Shown in pieces: positions 49,346 through 59,265 of a DNA stretch of 64,000 nucleotides. The notes below the pieces were generated by a model, which did not search any database, was not told where the DNA came from, and saw nothing but the letters and a program-made list of their open reading frames with translations. The stretch spans positions 1-64,000 of the forward strand of contig NZ_AGJJ02000003.1 of assembly GCF_000243415.2 (NCBI RefSeq), read 5' to 3'. Every line of letters begins with the position of its first letter. The first letter of the stretch is position 1. The stretch comes from Mycolicibacterium tusciae JS617. GTDB taxonomy: Bacteria > Actinomycetota > Actinomycetes > Mycobacteriales > Mycobacteriaceae. Both the position numbers and the translations under genes were made by a program.

Positions 49346-50713
49346 TTAGCGGGTCATCGCGAACGTCCCCCCATCACTGTCGGCGTCGTCGGCGTCGTCT
49401 TCGTCGACAGCATCATCGGAGTACGTGTTGACCGCTTGGGTTCCCTGGCCGCGGCGCCGCTGAGCGCCGGAGCCCATCATCCCGCTGCCACCGGCGCCGC
49501 TGCCGCTGGCGCCGGCGCCTGGCAGCCCGGCTGTCATGGGCGACATGCCGCGCGCCGCGTTGTTCACGGGCTCGGTCGCGCTGGTCGGTGAGGCACCCCA
49601 GGTGGAGGGCATCAGGGGCCGGGACGGCCCTGTTCCGAGGGCGCCGCCGGCCAGGCTGGTCATGCCGGCGGGGTTGACGCCCGAGATGGCGCCGGTGCCG
49701 GCGAACCCGACCGGCATCATTCCGCTGCCGGTCCCCGCGGCGTCGCCGCCGAAACCGCCGGCGAACTGGCTGAGCATGCTGCTGAGCTGCTGGGGGGCCT
49801 GGGCCAGGGTTTGGGGTGCTTGCATGAGCATGTTGGCCGGCTGCTGCAGCGCTGAGGCCGCTGCTTGGGGTGCGCTCGATGCCATCGAGGCCACCTGCTG
49901 CATCATGCTGCCGCCGGTGTTCTGCGACTGCTGGGCGGCGTCTTCGCCTTGGTCGGCCGCGCCCTGAGCGTGACCCGTTTGAGGACCGGGGAATTTGTCG
50001 AGGGAGGCGGGGCTGCTGGCGATCTTGCCGGCCATCAGTTTGTCGCCCATCACGGACGCGCCCGTCAGTGACGCCCCGCCGGCGTCGGCGATTCCCTGAG
50101 TCAGGAACGACGCGGCGGTCGCCGAGATGTTGCCGGCTTCGCCAACCCCCGGAATCAGGGGCATGGGAGACGGGGTGGTCTCAGGGATCTGGTTGACGCC
50201 AAGGAAGGTCGCCACGTCGTAGGTGCCCTGGACGTCGGCGGCCTGATTCCACATCCGCGCGTAGTCGGCTTCGTTCATCCCGATCGGGACGGTGTTGACG
50301 CCGAAGAAGTTGGTGCCGACCAAGACGCCGTGGACGACGTGGTTGTTGATCAGTTCCGGCATGGTCGGCATCGCGGCTACCGCGCTGGTGTAGGCGCCGG
50401 CGATCTCGGCGTGCCCGGAGGCCGCCAGGGTCGCCTTCGCCACGACGTCGGCCAACCAGAGCAGCATCGGCTGGTGCGAGGCGACGAACTTCTCCGCAGA
50501 CGGGCCGCGGTAGTTCGCCTGGACCTGCATCAGGATGCCTTCGAGTTCGGCGATCGCCGCGGTGTACTGCGCCGCGGTCTGCGCCCACACCGAGCCCGCC
50601 GCAGCGATGGGCGCCGCCGTCATTCCGGTGTTCAACAGCGTCGAATGCACCTCAGGCGGTGCCGCATGCCAGATAGGTGGCGTTGGTGGGGCGATGGCGA
50701 CAACTGCTGCCAC
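49346..50713 (-). CDS. PPE-family protein, 455 aa
   Basis: The N-terminal PPE domain has Pro19-Pro20-Glu21 (APPEVHS) and about 170 helical residues. The C-terminal half is Gly/Ala/Met/Gln-rich and ends with an acidic tail (DDAVDEDDADDADSDGG). It is probably secreted as a pair with the PE protein 17 bp upstream, guided by EspG. Confidence 0.9.
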   Translation of the reverse strand: MAAVVAIAPPTPPIWHAAPPEVHSTLLNTGMTAAPIAAAGSVWAQTAAQYTAAIAELEGILMQVQANYRGPSAEKFVASHQPMLLWLADVVAKATLAASGHAEIAGAYTSAVAAMPTMPELINNHVVHGVLVGTNFFGVNTVPIGMNEADYARMWNQAADVQGTYDVATFLGVNQIPETTPSPMPLIPGVGEAGNISATAASFLTQGIADAGGASLTGASVMGDKLMAGKIASSPASLDKFPGPQTGHAQGAADQGEDAAQQSQNTGGSMMQQVASMASSAPQAAASALQQPANMLMQAPQTLAQAPQQLSSMLSQFAGGFGGDAAGTGSGMMPVGFAGTGAISGVNPAGMTSLAGGALGTGPSRPLMPSTWGASPTSATEPVNNAARGMSPMTAGLPGAGASGSGAGGSGMMGSGAQRRRGQGTQAVNTYSDDAVDEDDADDADSDGGTFAMTR

Positions 50714-50730
50714 GGTGAGTTCTCCCGGCC

Positions 50731-51051
50731 TTAGACGCCTGCGCCGCCGGCAGCCGTGTAGATGGAGACGGCCTCACCCTCGCCGATGGCGTAGCTGGTA
50801 CCGGACTCGGCCACGCCGTAGGACGACAAGGCGAGCTGGGCGTTGCCCATGGTGGCCATCGCGTCGTGTTCAGCACCCTTTGCCTTGAGGAAGGCCGCGG
50901 TCCGGACCGAGGAGATGTCCGAGCCGGGGGGCCCGATGATCCCGTTGGCGACCGTCTGGGCTGCCCCAGAACCGATCAGTCGAGCAGTCAATGCAGTGAC
51001 CTGCGCGGACGCTGCGGCCAAGGCTTCAGGTGTGACGTCGAAATGCTGCAT
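50731..51051 (-). CDS. PE-family protein, 106 aa
   Basis: Pro8-Glu9 at the start and an export signal Y87-xxx-E91 (YAIGE) at the end; it is a PE domain without extension. It pairs with the PPE protein. AGAGGGGGCG precedes the ATG. The 190 bp upstream to the eccC stop probably hold the PE promoter, but no clear -35/-10 pair is assigned. Confidence 0.9.
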   Translation of the reverse strand: MQHFDVTPEALAAASAQVTALTARLIGSGAAQTVANGIIGPPGSDISSVRTAAFLKAKGAEHDAMATMGNAQLALSSYGVAESGTSYAIGEGEAVSIYTAAGGAGV

Positions 51052-51241
51052 GAGATTGCGCCCCCTCTTCGGCTGGTATCTGTTTATCCATTATTGCCGA
51101 CGTCCCCAGGTGCAGATGACGGCAATTTTGCTGACTCCACCTCGGGAAACCACGGTACCGCCAGCAAAGGACACGTGCCACATATTGTGGCCGTCGCCGG
51201 CAAGACCCCATAAGCCCCGACGTGGAGTTTTAACATCGTGG

Positions 51242-54200
51242 TTACATTCCATCGGGGGGTCCAGCCAACTGGACGTACCCACCGTTGTTCTCATTGGAGG
51301 AGATGACGTAGCCCCGGCCAGGCGGCAGGCCCTCCTCGTATTTCACACCGCTGATCTTGTCGACCGTGGTGCGCGCGGAGAGCATGATCCGCGTCGCGTT
51401 CTGCGAGGCGAACTGGCCAGGAATGCTGTTCGGTGACATCTCGGCGACCCCGGTGCCGGTGGCACGGTGGGTCATGATGATGCGCAGACCGATGTCGCTG
51501 GCGTTGGCGATGTGGCGCAGCATCGGCCGCCACATGTCCATCACCTGAGGCACCCCGCCACCTGGAGCACCCGCGGTGACCGGCGCATGCACGGTGATGG
51601 TGGCCGGGATCGCGTCCAGGTCATCGACGATGAGGTAGATCAACGGCCCGTCGAACTTCCAGTCCCGTTTCTGCTCCCAGGTGAGGTTCGTCGGCGGGGT
51701 CCGACTGTCGAGCATGTGCGCCAGCACGCCCAGCCGCTTGGCCATGCCCGCGAAGTCCGTCTCGTAGTAGTCCGACGGCTTGTCCAGGTCTGTCGGGTCC
51801 TCCTCGGCGAGGTGGCGGGTGACGAAGCTGCTGAGGTGGCGGCTCTTGTCGAGCAGGACCACCAGGGCTTCGTTGGCGTCTGCACGGTTGGTCACCACGC
51901 TGCGCACCACGTTGGTGATGAAGGTGGTCTTGCCGTGCCGGTCGTCGCCGTAGACCGCCAGGAGCGGGTCTTGGGCGAAGTCGACCACCATCGGCCTCAG
52001 GTCGCGGCTGCGAAGCCCCAGGACGTGCTTTTCGCCTCCGAGCTTCTGCGGCAGCTTGTCGAACGGCACTGAGTTCGGCAGCAGCCGGGGGCGCGGCACG
52101 GGTCGGGTGTCGGCGTAGCGGTTGGCCAGCTCAGCGACCGTCTCGCGGACCTTGACGTCGAGGTCATCCATGGTGGGCTTGCCGTCGAGACGGCCCACGC
52201 CGAAGCGGATGACGTCGCCGGTGGAGTTGATGCCCCGACCGGGATCGTCGGCGGGGATCCGGTCCTGTGGGCGGATCATATTGTCCTCTACGCGCGCCCG
52301 GACCTGCGAGGCCGCGCTGTTGGCCAGCTTGAGTTCGTAGCGCACGTTGACCTGCGTCTGCACCGCCTGCCCGATCTTGATCCAGTCAGCTGCGGTGACC
52401 ATGACGTGGATGCCATGTCCGGCACCGATAAGCCGCTCGATGTTCTTGATGGCCGGGTTCTTCGGCGCCAACAGTGAGGTGTTGTCTTCGGCGAAGTTTT
52501 CCCACCCATCGACGATGACGAAGATGTCGGCGGGATAGCCGTCTTCGAGCACGGAGTCACCGGCCGCGCGTCGCCGCCGGTACTCATCGAGCGATCCGAT
52601 GTCCTGCTGCTCGAAGATCCGCCGGCGGCGGCTCGCCACCGTGTCGAGGTCGCCCAGGATGCGCAGGTTGAGTTCCTTGCGGTCGCGGCCGCCGATCGCA
52701 CCTACGTGGGGGAGGTCCTTGACGGTCGCCAGTGCCGGGCCGCCGTAGCTCAGCGCGAAGAATCCGACCTCGGCGGGGCTGTAGCGGGCGGCGGCGGCCA
52801 GGATGAAGGTTTGCACGACCAGCGACAGCTCGGCGTTGCGCATACCGAGAATGGAGATGTTGCCGTCGTCGACGCCGTAGGTGAGAAGCCCGTGGCTGAG
52901 CTGGCGCGGGCGGTCGATCTCCCCGACTGGCCACCACGGGCCACCCGAACGCGGCGCGGCTTCGTTGGCCTGCCGCAGCAGTGAATCCAGTGGGATCGGG
53001 TCATCCAGCGGCGGCGACCACAGCTGCGGTGGCCGCTTGCCGTAGGCAGCAGTCAGCTGCGGGCCGAGGGTGAGCACCAACGACCGTGGCGGACCTTCGA
53101 TCACCGATTCGGCCGCGATCTCCTCTTCGATGACGGTGTTGGCGTCGGGCGCCACGCGGCCGGCGGTGAACACCCGGGCACGGGGTTCGGCGTTGATGAC
53201 CCGGCGGTTGATCGTCTTAGGCGGCTCGTAGCGACTGGGCAGCATGAAGCCCCGGTATTTGACCGGTTCAGCACCGGGCGCCCGCACGAAATACCCTGTG
53301 CCCTTTACGTTTTTGCCGTCGGGGATGTGATAGGCGTCGGCGGTGCCGATCACGCGGCGCGAGGTCGCCTCCGACGCCACCTTGAGACCGATGCGGTACT
53401 GAGTGTTGTCCGGGATCTTCTTGATCACGCCCTCGTCGAGGGTCTGGCTGGCGAACAGGAAGGACACGCCCTGCGAGCGGCCTTTGCGGGTCACGACGTC
53501 GAACACATCCGCCATGTCGCGATGCTCGTTGAGCAGCAGGGAGAACTCGTCGACCACGATGAACATCCACGGCAAAGGCGGCAGGTGAGCACCGGCCGGC
53601 GTCGCGCGCACCTCGTTGTACTCGCGCAAACCCTGGAAAGCCGCGCCCTTGATCTGGTTGCCGGCCTCATGGAAGATCCGCCCGCGCAGATCCAACAGCC
53701 CGAGCAGCGTGTCCCCGAAACGCGAGACCAGAGAACGCTTTTCCTCCATGTTGGTAACCACGGCGACAACGTGGGGGTAATCGGTGAACGCATCGAACCC
53801 GGCGCCGTCTTTGAAGTCGACCAGGATCGCCTGCACCACATCGGGGGAGTGGGTTGCGAACAGCCCCGCTGCCAGCGCAGCCAGCGCGGTGGACTTGCCC
53901 GAGCCGGTCATCCCGATCATCAACCCGTGGGGGCCATTGCCGCCGTCGGCTTCGTCCTTGAGGTCGAGGATCAGCGGCGCCCCGCTGGGCTGCAGCCCGA
54001 TGGGCACTCTCAGCAGGTGCTCCAGATCCACCGGCTCGTTGGTTCCCACCGGCAACATCCGTGGCGTCCACAGGGCGTTCACGTCGAGCTTGGCGGCGTT
54101 GGTGATGCCCAGCAGGGACAGGAAGTTTTGCGCCGCCGCCGACTCGGCGTCCTGGCGCCCGATTGGGGCGCTGTCCCATTTGCACAGCTGGCGGGCCAGG

Positions 54201-55411
54201 TGGCGGATCACCGGGGCGTCGAGCACATCGGGCTCGGCGCAGAACATGCGCCACCCGAAGTTGTGCCAGTTGTCCATCTGCACTGCACCTGCGTTGTGCT
54301 GCACGCGCAGCAGCAGCTCGCGCGGGTGGGTTGCGTAGTCGCGGTCGGGTCCGGATCCGTCCCGGAAGGCGATGACGGTGACCCCATCGCGTGAGGCGAT
54401 GCGGCGGATCACTGCTGACGGTGCAGCCGGGTCGTCGATGACGACCACGACGTGCTTGTTGGATTTACTGACCGCCCCGGGGTCGACGGTGCCCTTGTCG
54501 TCGATGGTCTTGGCGCGCTCTTTGAGCATCGGGTCCAGCATCGCCTCGACGTCGCGCAGCGATGTTCCGAGGAACCGGGCGGGTCCGGCGCCGTCGATTT
54601 CGTTGCTTTCGGTGTGGGGCATCCACTTGGCCCACTCCCATTTGCCTTCCAGGTCGGAGGCGACCACGGCCAGGGCGGTGTCGTTGGGGGTGTGCCAGCA
54701 CACCAGCTGGGCGACCCAGGCACGCACAGTCGCCCGAAACAGGGGCTGGTCGCCGTAGACGCCGATCATGCCGTGGCTGGCGAAGTCGATGGCCTTGGGG
54801 CAGTGGTGGATCGACTGCTGCACGGCCCGTAGATGGTGCAGCGCGGTCTTGGCGACGGGTTCGAGGTCCAGTTCGGAGTCGACGGGCTTGACCTTGATTT
54901 TGGAGGCCAACTTCACTTCGTCGCGACCGACGCGGATGTGGAGGTAGTCGGGGTCGCTGGCACCGCGTTCCCACTGCCGCGGCCCGTCGAGGACGGCTTC
55001 AAGAACCTCGGGATCGGGGTGTGACCATTCGGCGCTGGACTTCTGCGCGTTGGCTGCTTTGCGGAGTTCCTCGCCTTTACCCGACAGGTAGCGCAGGTAC
55101 TCGGCGCGCTCGGAATCGACTTCCGCCCTGGACATTTCGCTGTTGCCGCCCCGACTTTCCAGCGAGGTGAACAGCGCGACGCCCATCATCGCCATCATGA
55201 ACAGGTACATGGGGTTCATCTGCCGGAGCCCCATGAAAAGCATCATGGTGATCATGCCGATGATGACGAGCCCGAAGAGCCACGGCAGCGCCTTCTTCCA
55301 GGCAGGTACCTCAATGGTCCGCGGCAGCTCCGGAGGCGGCTCGAACAGGAAGGTCGCAGGCTCATGCTTGGGGCCGACAACGCGGCGCCGCTGGGGGAAT
55401 TTCGCTCGCAT
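51242..55411 (-). CDS. eccC: EccC FtsK/SpoIIIE-type ATPase, 1389 aa
   Basis: Two N-terminal membrane helices (about 41-60 and 67-85), then a DUF-type stalk and three ATPase domains. The first has a full Walker A (GMTGSGKS at 500-507) and VDEFSLLL. The second is degenerate (GMRNAELS in place of the P-loop). The third has GDDRHGKTT, and Walker B LIYLIVDDLDAI. EccC powers ESX export and binds the EsxB C terminus. It is 13 bp after eccB. Confidence 0.95.
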   Translation of the reverse strand: MRAKFPQRRRVVGPKHEPATFLFEPPPELPRTIEVPAWKKALPWLFGLVIIGMITMMLFMGLRQMNPMYLFMMAMMGVALFTSLESRGGNSEMSRAEVDSERAEYLRYLSGKGEELRKAANAQKSSAEWSHPDPEVLEAVLDGPRQWERGASDPDYLHIRVGRDEVKLASKIKVKPVDSELDLEPVAKTALHHLRAVQQSIHHCPKAIDFASHGMIGVYGDQPLFRATVRAWVAQLVCWHTPNDTALAVVASDLEGKWEWAKWMPHTESNEIDGAGPARFLGTSLRDVEAMLDPMLKERAKTIDDKGTVDPGAVSKSNKHVVVVIDDPAAPSAVIRRIASRDGVTVIAFRDGSGPDRDYATHPRELLLRVQHNAGAVQMDNWHNFGWRMFCAEPDVLDAPVIRHLARQLCKWDSAPIGRQDAESAAAQNFLSLLGITNAAKLDVNALWTPRMLPVGTNEPVDLEHLLRVPIGLQPSGAPLILDLKDEADGGNGPHGLMIGMTGSGKSTALAALAAGLFATHSPDVVQAILVDFKDGAGFDAFTDYPHVVAVVTNMEEKRSLVSRFGDTLLGLLDLRGRIFHEAGNQIKGAAFQGLREYNEVRATPAGAHLPPLPWMFIVVDEFSLLLNEHRDMADVFDVVTRKGRSQGVSFLFASQTLDEGVIKKIPDNTQYRIGLKVASEATSRRVIGTADAYHIPDGKNVKGTGYFVRAPGAEPVKYRGFMLPSRYEPPKTINRRVINAEPRARVFTAGRVAPDANTVIEEEIAAESVIEGPPRSLVLTLGPQLTAAYGKRPPQLWSPPLDDPIPLDSLLRQANEAAPRSGGPWWPVGEIDRPRQLSHGLLTYGVDDGNISILGMRNAELSLVVQTFILAAAARYSPAEVGFFALSYGGPALATVKDLPHVGAIGGRDRKELNLRILGDLDTVASRRRRIFEQQDIGSLDEYRRRRAAGDSVLEDGYPADIFVIVDGWENFAEDNTSLLAPKNPAIKNIERLIGAGHGIHVMVTAADWIKIGQAVQTQVNVRYELKLANSAASQVRARVEDNMIRPQDRIPADDPGRGINSTGDVIRFGVGRLDGKPTMDDLDVKVRETVAELANRYADTRPVPRPRLLPNSVPFDKLPQKLGGEKHVLGLRSRDLRPMVVDFAQDPLLAVYGDDRHGKTTFITNVVRSVVTNRADANEALVVLLDKSRHLSSFVTRHLAEEDPTDLDKPSDYYETDFAGMAKRLGVLAHMLDSRTPPTNLTWEQKRDWKFDGPLIYLIVDDLDAIPATITVHAPVTAGAPGGGVPQVMDMWRPMLRHIANASDIGLRIIMTHRATGTGVAEMSPNSIPGQFASQNATRIMLSARTTVDKISGVKYEEGLPPGRGYVISSNENNGGYVQLAGPPDGM

Positions 55412-55424
55412 GACTAACCTTTCG

Positions 55425-56945
55425 TTAGTGCGCGACTAGCGCGTCGGCTTTCGACAACGTGGGACCTGGTGCGAACAGACTGACCACCGACCAGGGGATC
55501 GGCAGCGGCTCCGCGGTCATTCCCAGCGCCGCAGCGGGACTAGTGCTGTCGGTCTTCTTGTCTCCCTCGTCCACGCCGTAGCGCACGCCGAGATCTGACA
55601 CCCAGAACAGGGATTCCTTGGTGGTCGCCTCGGGCTGCTGGCCGGTGACTTGCACGAAGTACCCCGAGCCTTTGGGCAGCAGCACACGCTGGGCCGCGAT
55701 GGGGCCCGCGCCGGTCAGCGTCACCGGTTTGGCGTCCTCGGCCACCGGCAGGGACTGCCCGGCGAGCAACGACAGACTCGAGGTGGGTGCCCCGTCGAGC
55801 TTCACCCACTGCCCGCACGTCACCGGGTCAGTTGTCGGGTCCAGCACCTTGAGCGCCTCGGTGGGGTAGTTCTCGACCGGGATGCTTTCGGTCTTGGGCG
55901 CCTTGGCCACCTGGTCCGGTGTCAACGCGGGCGGCTCGACCAGCCCGTAGGCGTCGTTGGCGCGCAGCACCGCGGCCACCACAGGCGAAATCGGTTGGAT
56001 CCCTTGAGGAGTGACAGCGTAGTAGCGCATCTGGTTGCTCTCGTCGCGGTCGACGACCACAGAACCGATCAGCGGCGCGGTCTGCCCGGCCACCGGCCAC
56101 GGGAATCGGGGCGGGTCGCCGGCGTTGGGGATGAACGGCACTACCAGTGGCGGCGACTCCGGAATCAGATTGAGCAGTGCGGGATTGATCGACCGCGGCG
56201 CGGGGGTGTCGACGTTGATGCCGACAGCAGCCGCGACTGCGGGGTTGTTCAGGTCGATCTCGCTGCGCTTGTTCCCCCAGATCAGCCAGGTGGTCACCCC
56301 GCCGTCGCTGGTGGCCAAGATGGCCGAGGAGTCCTGCAAGGTGCCCGCATGCCCGGGTCCAGGCACCGGATCCCCGGAGAGCGCCGTCGTCCCGGTGTCG
56401 GGGCCGCCCACGGCGTCACACACCATCCACCGGGCGTCCCTGGCCGGGTTCTGGACCATCCGCGAGGGCGCGTTGGGGATTCCCAGCGTATTGCTCAGCG
56501 GGTGCTTGTCGATCTCGGTGGACTTGACCACGGTCGGGTTCTCGGCCTTGCCTACGATCAGCCGCGCACTGGCGAGGTTGAGCACGGGGTGCAGCTCGTC
56601 GTTGACCCGCACGTAGAGCGCATTGGTGGAGCGCTCAGCCAGCACCGCATCGGTTCCGGCTGACCCGGCGGGACGCAATATCGACAAGATGAACGCGCCA
56701 GCGAGCAGCACGACCCCCAGCATCAGCCCGACGCTGAGCGCACGGCCCTGCTGGCGCAGCGGGTCGGTCAGCATGCGAGTGTCACGCAGTGCGACGCCGT
56801 TGCTGATGCGCCGGATCAGGAACCGCCACCCCGAGACTTGGTGCTTGGTGACGAAGCCCCACGGCCGGGTCCGCGCCGAGGTCGGGCCGCCAGGCTCAGA
56901 ACTCTTGGACTTGAACCCCCGACGGGGGGGAAGCGGATTGGTCAC
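55425..56945 (-). CDS. eccB: EccB periplasmic component, 506 aa
   Basis: A cytosolic basic N terminus with PLPPRRGFKSK, one membrane helix (LSVGLMLGVVLLAGAFILSI at about 71-90) and a long periplasmic domain, as in EccB of the ESX membrane complex. It overlaps eccA by 4 bp. Confidence 0.92.
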   Translation of the reverse strand: MTNPLPPRRGFKSKSSEPGGPTSARTRPWGFVTKHQVSGWRFLIRRISNGVALRDTRMLTDPLRQQGRALSVGLMLGVVLLAGAFILSILRPAGSAGTDAVLAERSTNALYVRVNDELHPVLNLASARLIVGKAENPTVVKSTEIDKHPLSNTLGIPNAPSRMVQNPARDARWMVCDAVGGPDTGTTALSGDPVPGPGHAGTLQDSSAILATSDGGVTTWLIWGNKRSEIDLNNPAVAAAVGINVDTPAPRSINPALLNLIPESPPLVVPFIPNAGDPPRFPWPVAGQTAPLIGSVVVDRDESNQMRYYAVTPQGIQPISPVVAAVLRANDAYGLVEPPALTPDQVAKAPKTESIPVENYPTEALKVLDPTTDPVTCGQWVKLDGAPTSSLSLLAGQSLPVAEDAKPVTLTGAGPIAAQRVLLPKGSGYFVQVTGQQPEATTKESLFWVSDLGVRYGVDEGDKKTDSTSPAAALGMTAEPLPIPWSVVSLFAPGPTLSKADALVAH

Positions 56946-58786
56946 TGCGCCCCTCCTCCTGTTGCGCCCCTGAACAATTCGATGCCTTGTTCCTTCTCGG
57001 CACGGTCGAGTTCACGGGCCACTGCGGCCCGCAAATCATCACCGGTGACGGTTTGCAGGTCTGCGGCAGTGGTGTCGGGCCCGAGCTTGCCGGTGACGTC
57101 GAGACGATGATCGCGTTCCTCTTCGGCGAACCCAATGAGGTTGTCGGCCAAGCGCGCATTGCCGAGCACGTCGAGGGCTGGCCTGCGCCGGCCCGTGGTG
57201 TCCGCAGCGGTCGCGCTCGACAGGTCGCTGTAGGCCTGGCGCAGCGGCTCGACGTCCTCAATGATGCTTCCGCCTTTGGCGGCCTTGCGGGTGGTGATCT
57301 CGATCAATTCGTCAACGCTGTAGGACGGCAGGGTGATTGCGCGGGTGAACCTGCTCCGCAGGCCTTCGTTGGAGTCCAAGAACTCCTGCATCTTGTCGGC
57401 GTAGCCGGCCGCGATCACCATCAGCTTGTCGTGGTGGTTGGTCATCGCGCGGATGAGTTCGGCGATCACCAGCGGCCCAAAATCGCGGTCGGATCCCGAG
57501 TCGGTCAGGGCGTAGGCCTCGTCGATGAACAGAACGCCACCGCCGCTGTCGATGATGCGGTCGATGATCTGCCGGACCTTGGCTTCCGACCCACCGATGT
57601 GCTTGTCGACCAGATCGGCACGCCCGGTTTCGACGAACGTGTCCGACGGCAAGATCTCCGCTGCGCATAGCAGTTTGGCGATCACGCGCGCGATGGTCGT
57701 CTTACCAGTTCCCGGCGGACCTTTCAGCACCAGGTGCAGCGACTTGTTGCGCACCGGAAGCCCCAGCGCCTCACGCTGTTTGGCGGCGCGCACGCTGGAT
57801 TCCAGTCGAGCGATCTGCTCTTTGACATCGGCCATGCCCACGAACTCGGCCAGCTCTTCATCGGCCTCGGCGCGCAGCTCCGCACGCCGGGCCGCGCCGA
57901 GCTGGCGCACGAAGTCGCGTTCTCCGGGTTCGGTGGCGGGGTCCCAGTAGTCGGTGCGCGCGTCGATGCGCGCCGGGGTGGTGACCAGCACGCCGAAGCC
58001 AGGGTCACTGAGCGCGGTGCCGATCTTGGTGCGCAGCTCCTCGCCGATGTCGGGGACGCTGTATGCATCGTTGAGCAGCGCAGTCGCGACCTCAGCCTTC
58101 CCCATTTCACGGGCGCATAGCGCGGCTCCCATCAGCGCCTCGGCATTGGCGCCGGGGATCGGCCCTGCCCCTTGGGTGTGCAACTGGTCAAACGCCTGTT
58201 CCCACAGCCCGAGGTAGGCGGCCGAAAGCCCGTGCGCCACTGACATCGCCTGGAAGAGGTAGGGGTCCTGTCGGGCCTGCGGAATCAATGGCGCGAGAAC
58301 TCGTCGCACGTCGTGCCACCGCTGGGCGCGAAAGAAGATAACTGCCAGCACCCAGCCGGCGTAGAGCTGCTGGGAGCCCCCCAGCAGCCGATCGTCGAGC
58401 AGCTCGCGGGCTGCGGCGTAGTCGCCGGCGTCGGCGCGTGCCGCAGCACAGGCCATGGTCACACCATCAGCGCCGCGGGCCCAGAGCTGAATGTAGAGGC
58501 CGGTGAAGAACGGGAAGTCCACCGCACCGACGGTGACGTCGGACGCGGCGATCAGCTCTCCGGCGGTCTCGATCGCGCGGAAGGCGCTCTCCAGGACGGA
58601 TTGGTCGGTGGCGCCGCTGGCCGCTAGGCCAAGCCAGCCGTCGCACAACTCCGGATGCTGGGCGGTCAGCCGCTCAAAGCCCGCGCGGGCGGCGCGTTTG
58701 TCGGCCACCTGTCGGCGGCCGAACACTTCAGCGCCCAGGGCTGCGCAGCTGCTGGTGAACAGCTCCAGTGTCTCGTCGTCGATCAT
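56942..58786 (-). CDS. eccA: EccA cytosolic AAA+ ATPase, 614 aa
   Basis: The N-terminal 300 residues are TPR-like. The C-terminal AAA+ domain has Walker A GPPGTGKT (356-363) and Walker B LFIDEAY (419-425), plus a sensor region and GLRSRF arginine finger. EccA is a CbxX-type ATPase needed for substrate export in several ESX systems. It overlaps the EspL-like gene and eccB by 4 bp each. Confidence 0.95.
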   Translation of the reverse strand: MIDDETLELFTSSCAALGAEVFGRRQVADKRAARAGFERLTAQHPELCDGWLGLAASGATDQSVLESAFRAIETAGELIAASDVTVGAVDFPFFTGLYIQLWARGADGVTMACAAARADAGDYAAARELLDDRLLGGSQQLYAGWVLAVIFFRAQRWHDVRRVLAPLIPQARQDPYLFQAMSVAHGLSAAYLGLWEQAFDQLHTQGAGPIPGANAEALMGAALCAREMGKAEVATALLNDAYSVPDIGEELRTKIGTALSDPGFGVLVTTPARIDARTDYWDPATEPGERDFVRQLGAARRAELRAEADEELAEFVGMADVKEQIARLESSVRAAKQREALGLPVRNKSLHLVLKGPPGTGKTTIARVIAKLLCAAEILPSDTFVETGRADLVDKHIGGSEAKVRQIIDRIIDSGGGVLFIDEAYALTDSGSDRDFGPLVIAELIRAMTNHHDKLMVIAAGYADKMQEFLDSNEGLRSRFTRAITLPSYSVDELIEITTRKAAKGGSIIEDVEPLRQAYSDLSSATAADTTGRRRPALDVLGNARLADNLIGFAEEERDHRLDVTGKLGPDTTAADLQTVTGDDLRAAVARELDRAEKEQGIELFRGATGGGAQ

Positions 58787-59094
58787 TGCAGCCGCTCCAG
58801 GACGCCGGACACCTCCGCGGAGACCTTCGTCGCCACCTGGGAGTAGCCCTCCTCCGACATGGCCAGCAGTAGTTCGCTGAGCTTGTCGCCGGGGTAGCGA
58901 GTGAAGATGTCCTCGACGAAGCTGGCGTCGGCGACCATGCCGTCGCCGCCGAAATCGATGGTGTTGTCACCGTCGGGGCACGGCACCGTCACCTGCAGAC
59001 CTGCTACCGAGCGGCGTGCAGCGCGGACGCTTTCGAGGAACTCTCGGCCGCGCGCCATTGTGCTGACAACCTGAGGGTGAAGGGGGATGTCCAT
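58783..59094 (-). CDS. EspL-like (YbaB-type) small protein, 103 aa
   Basis: Size and position just downstream of the EspB-like gene resemble espL (YbaB/EbfC-like fold) of ESX-1. The sequence has an N-terminal helix (RGREFLESVRAARRSVAGLQ), a strand pair and a C-terminal helix. The call is by context and pattern, not clear homology. Confidence 0.5.
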   Translation of the reverse strand: MDIPLHPQVVSTMARGREFLESVRAARRSVAGLQVTVPCPDGDNTIDFGGDGMVADASFVEDIFTRYPGDKLSELLLAMSEEGYSQVATKVSAEVSGVLERLQ

Positions 59095-59265
59095 CTACTC
59101 GCCTAACGCTGGGCCACGGGCAGTGGCGAGGGGCAGTAAAGGTGTCGGCGACCCGCGCCGACAGCGGCGCTTCGTGGGGTGGTGGGCCGTGCTGTGACGG
59201 TCCGCGCATCGGGCATGCCATCAGCGTGGCACAGAAGTGGGACACCGTGGCGAACGTGTCGTCGG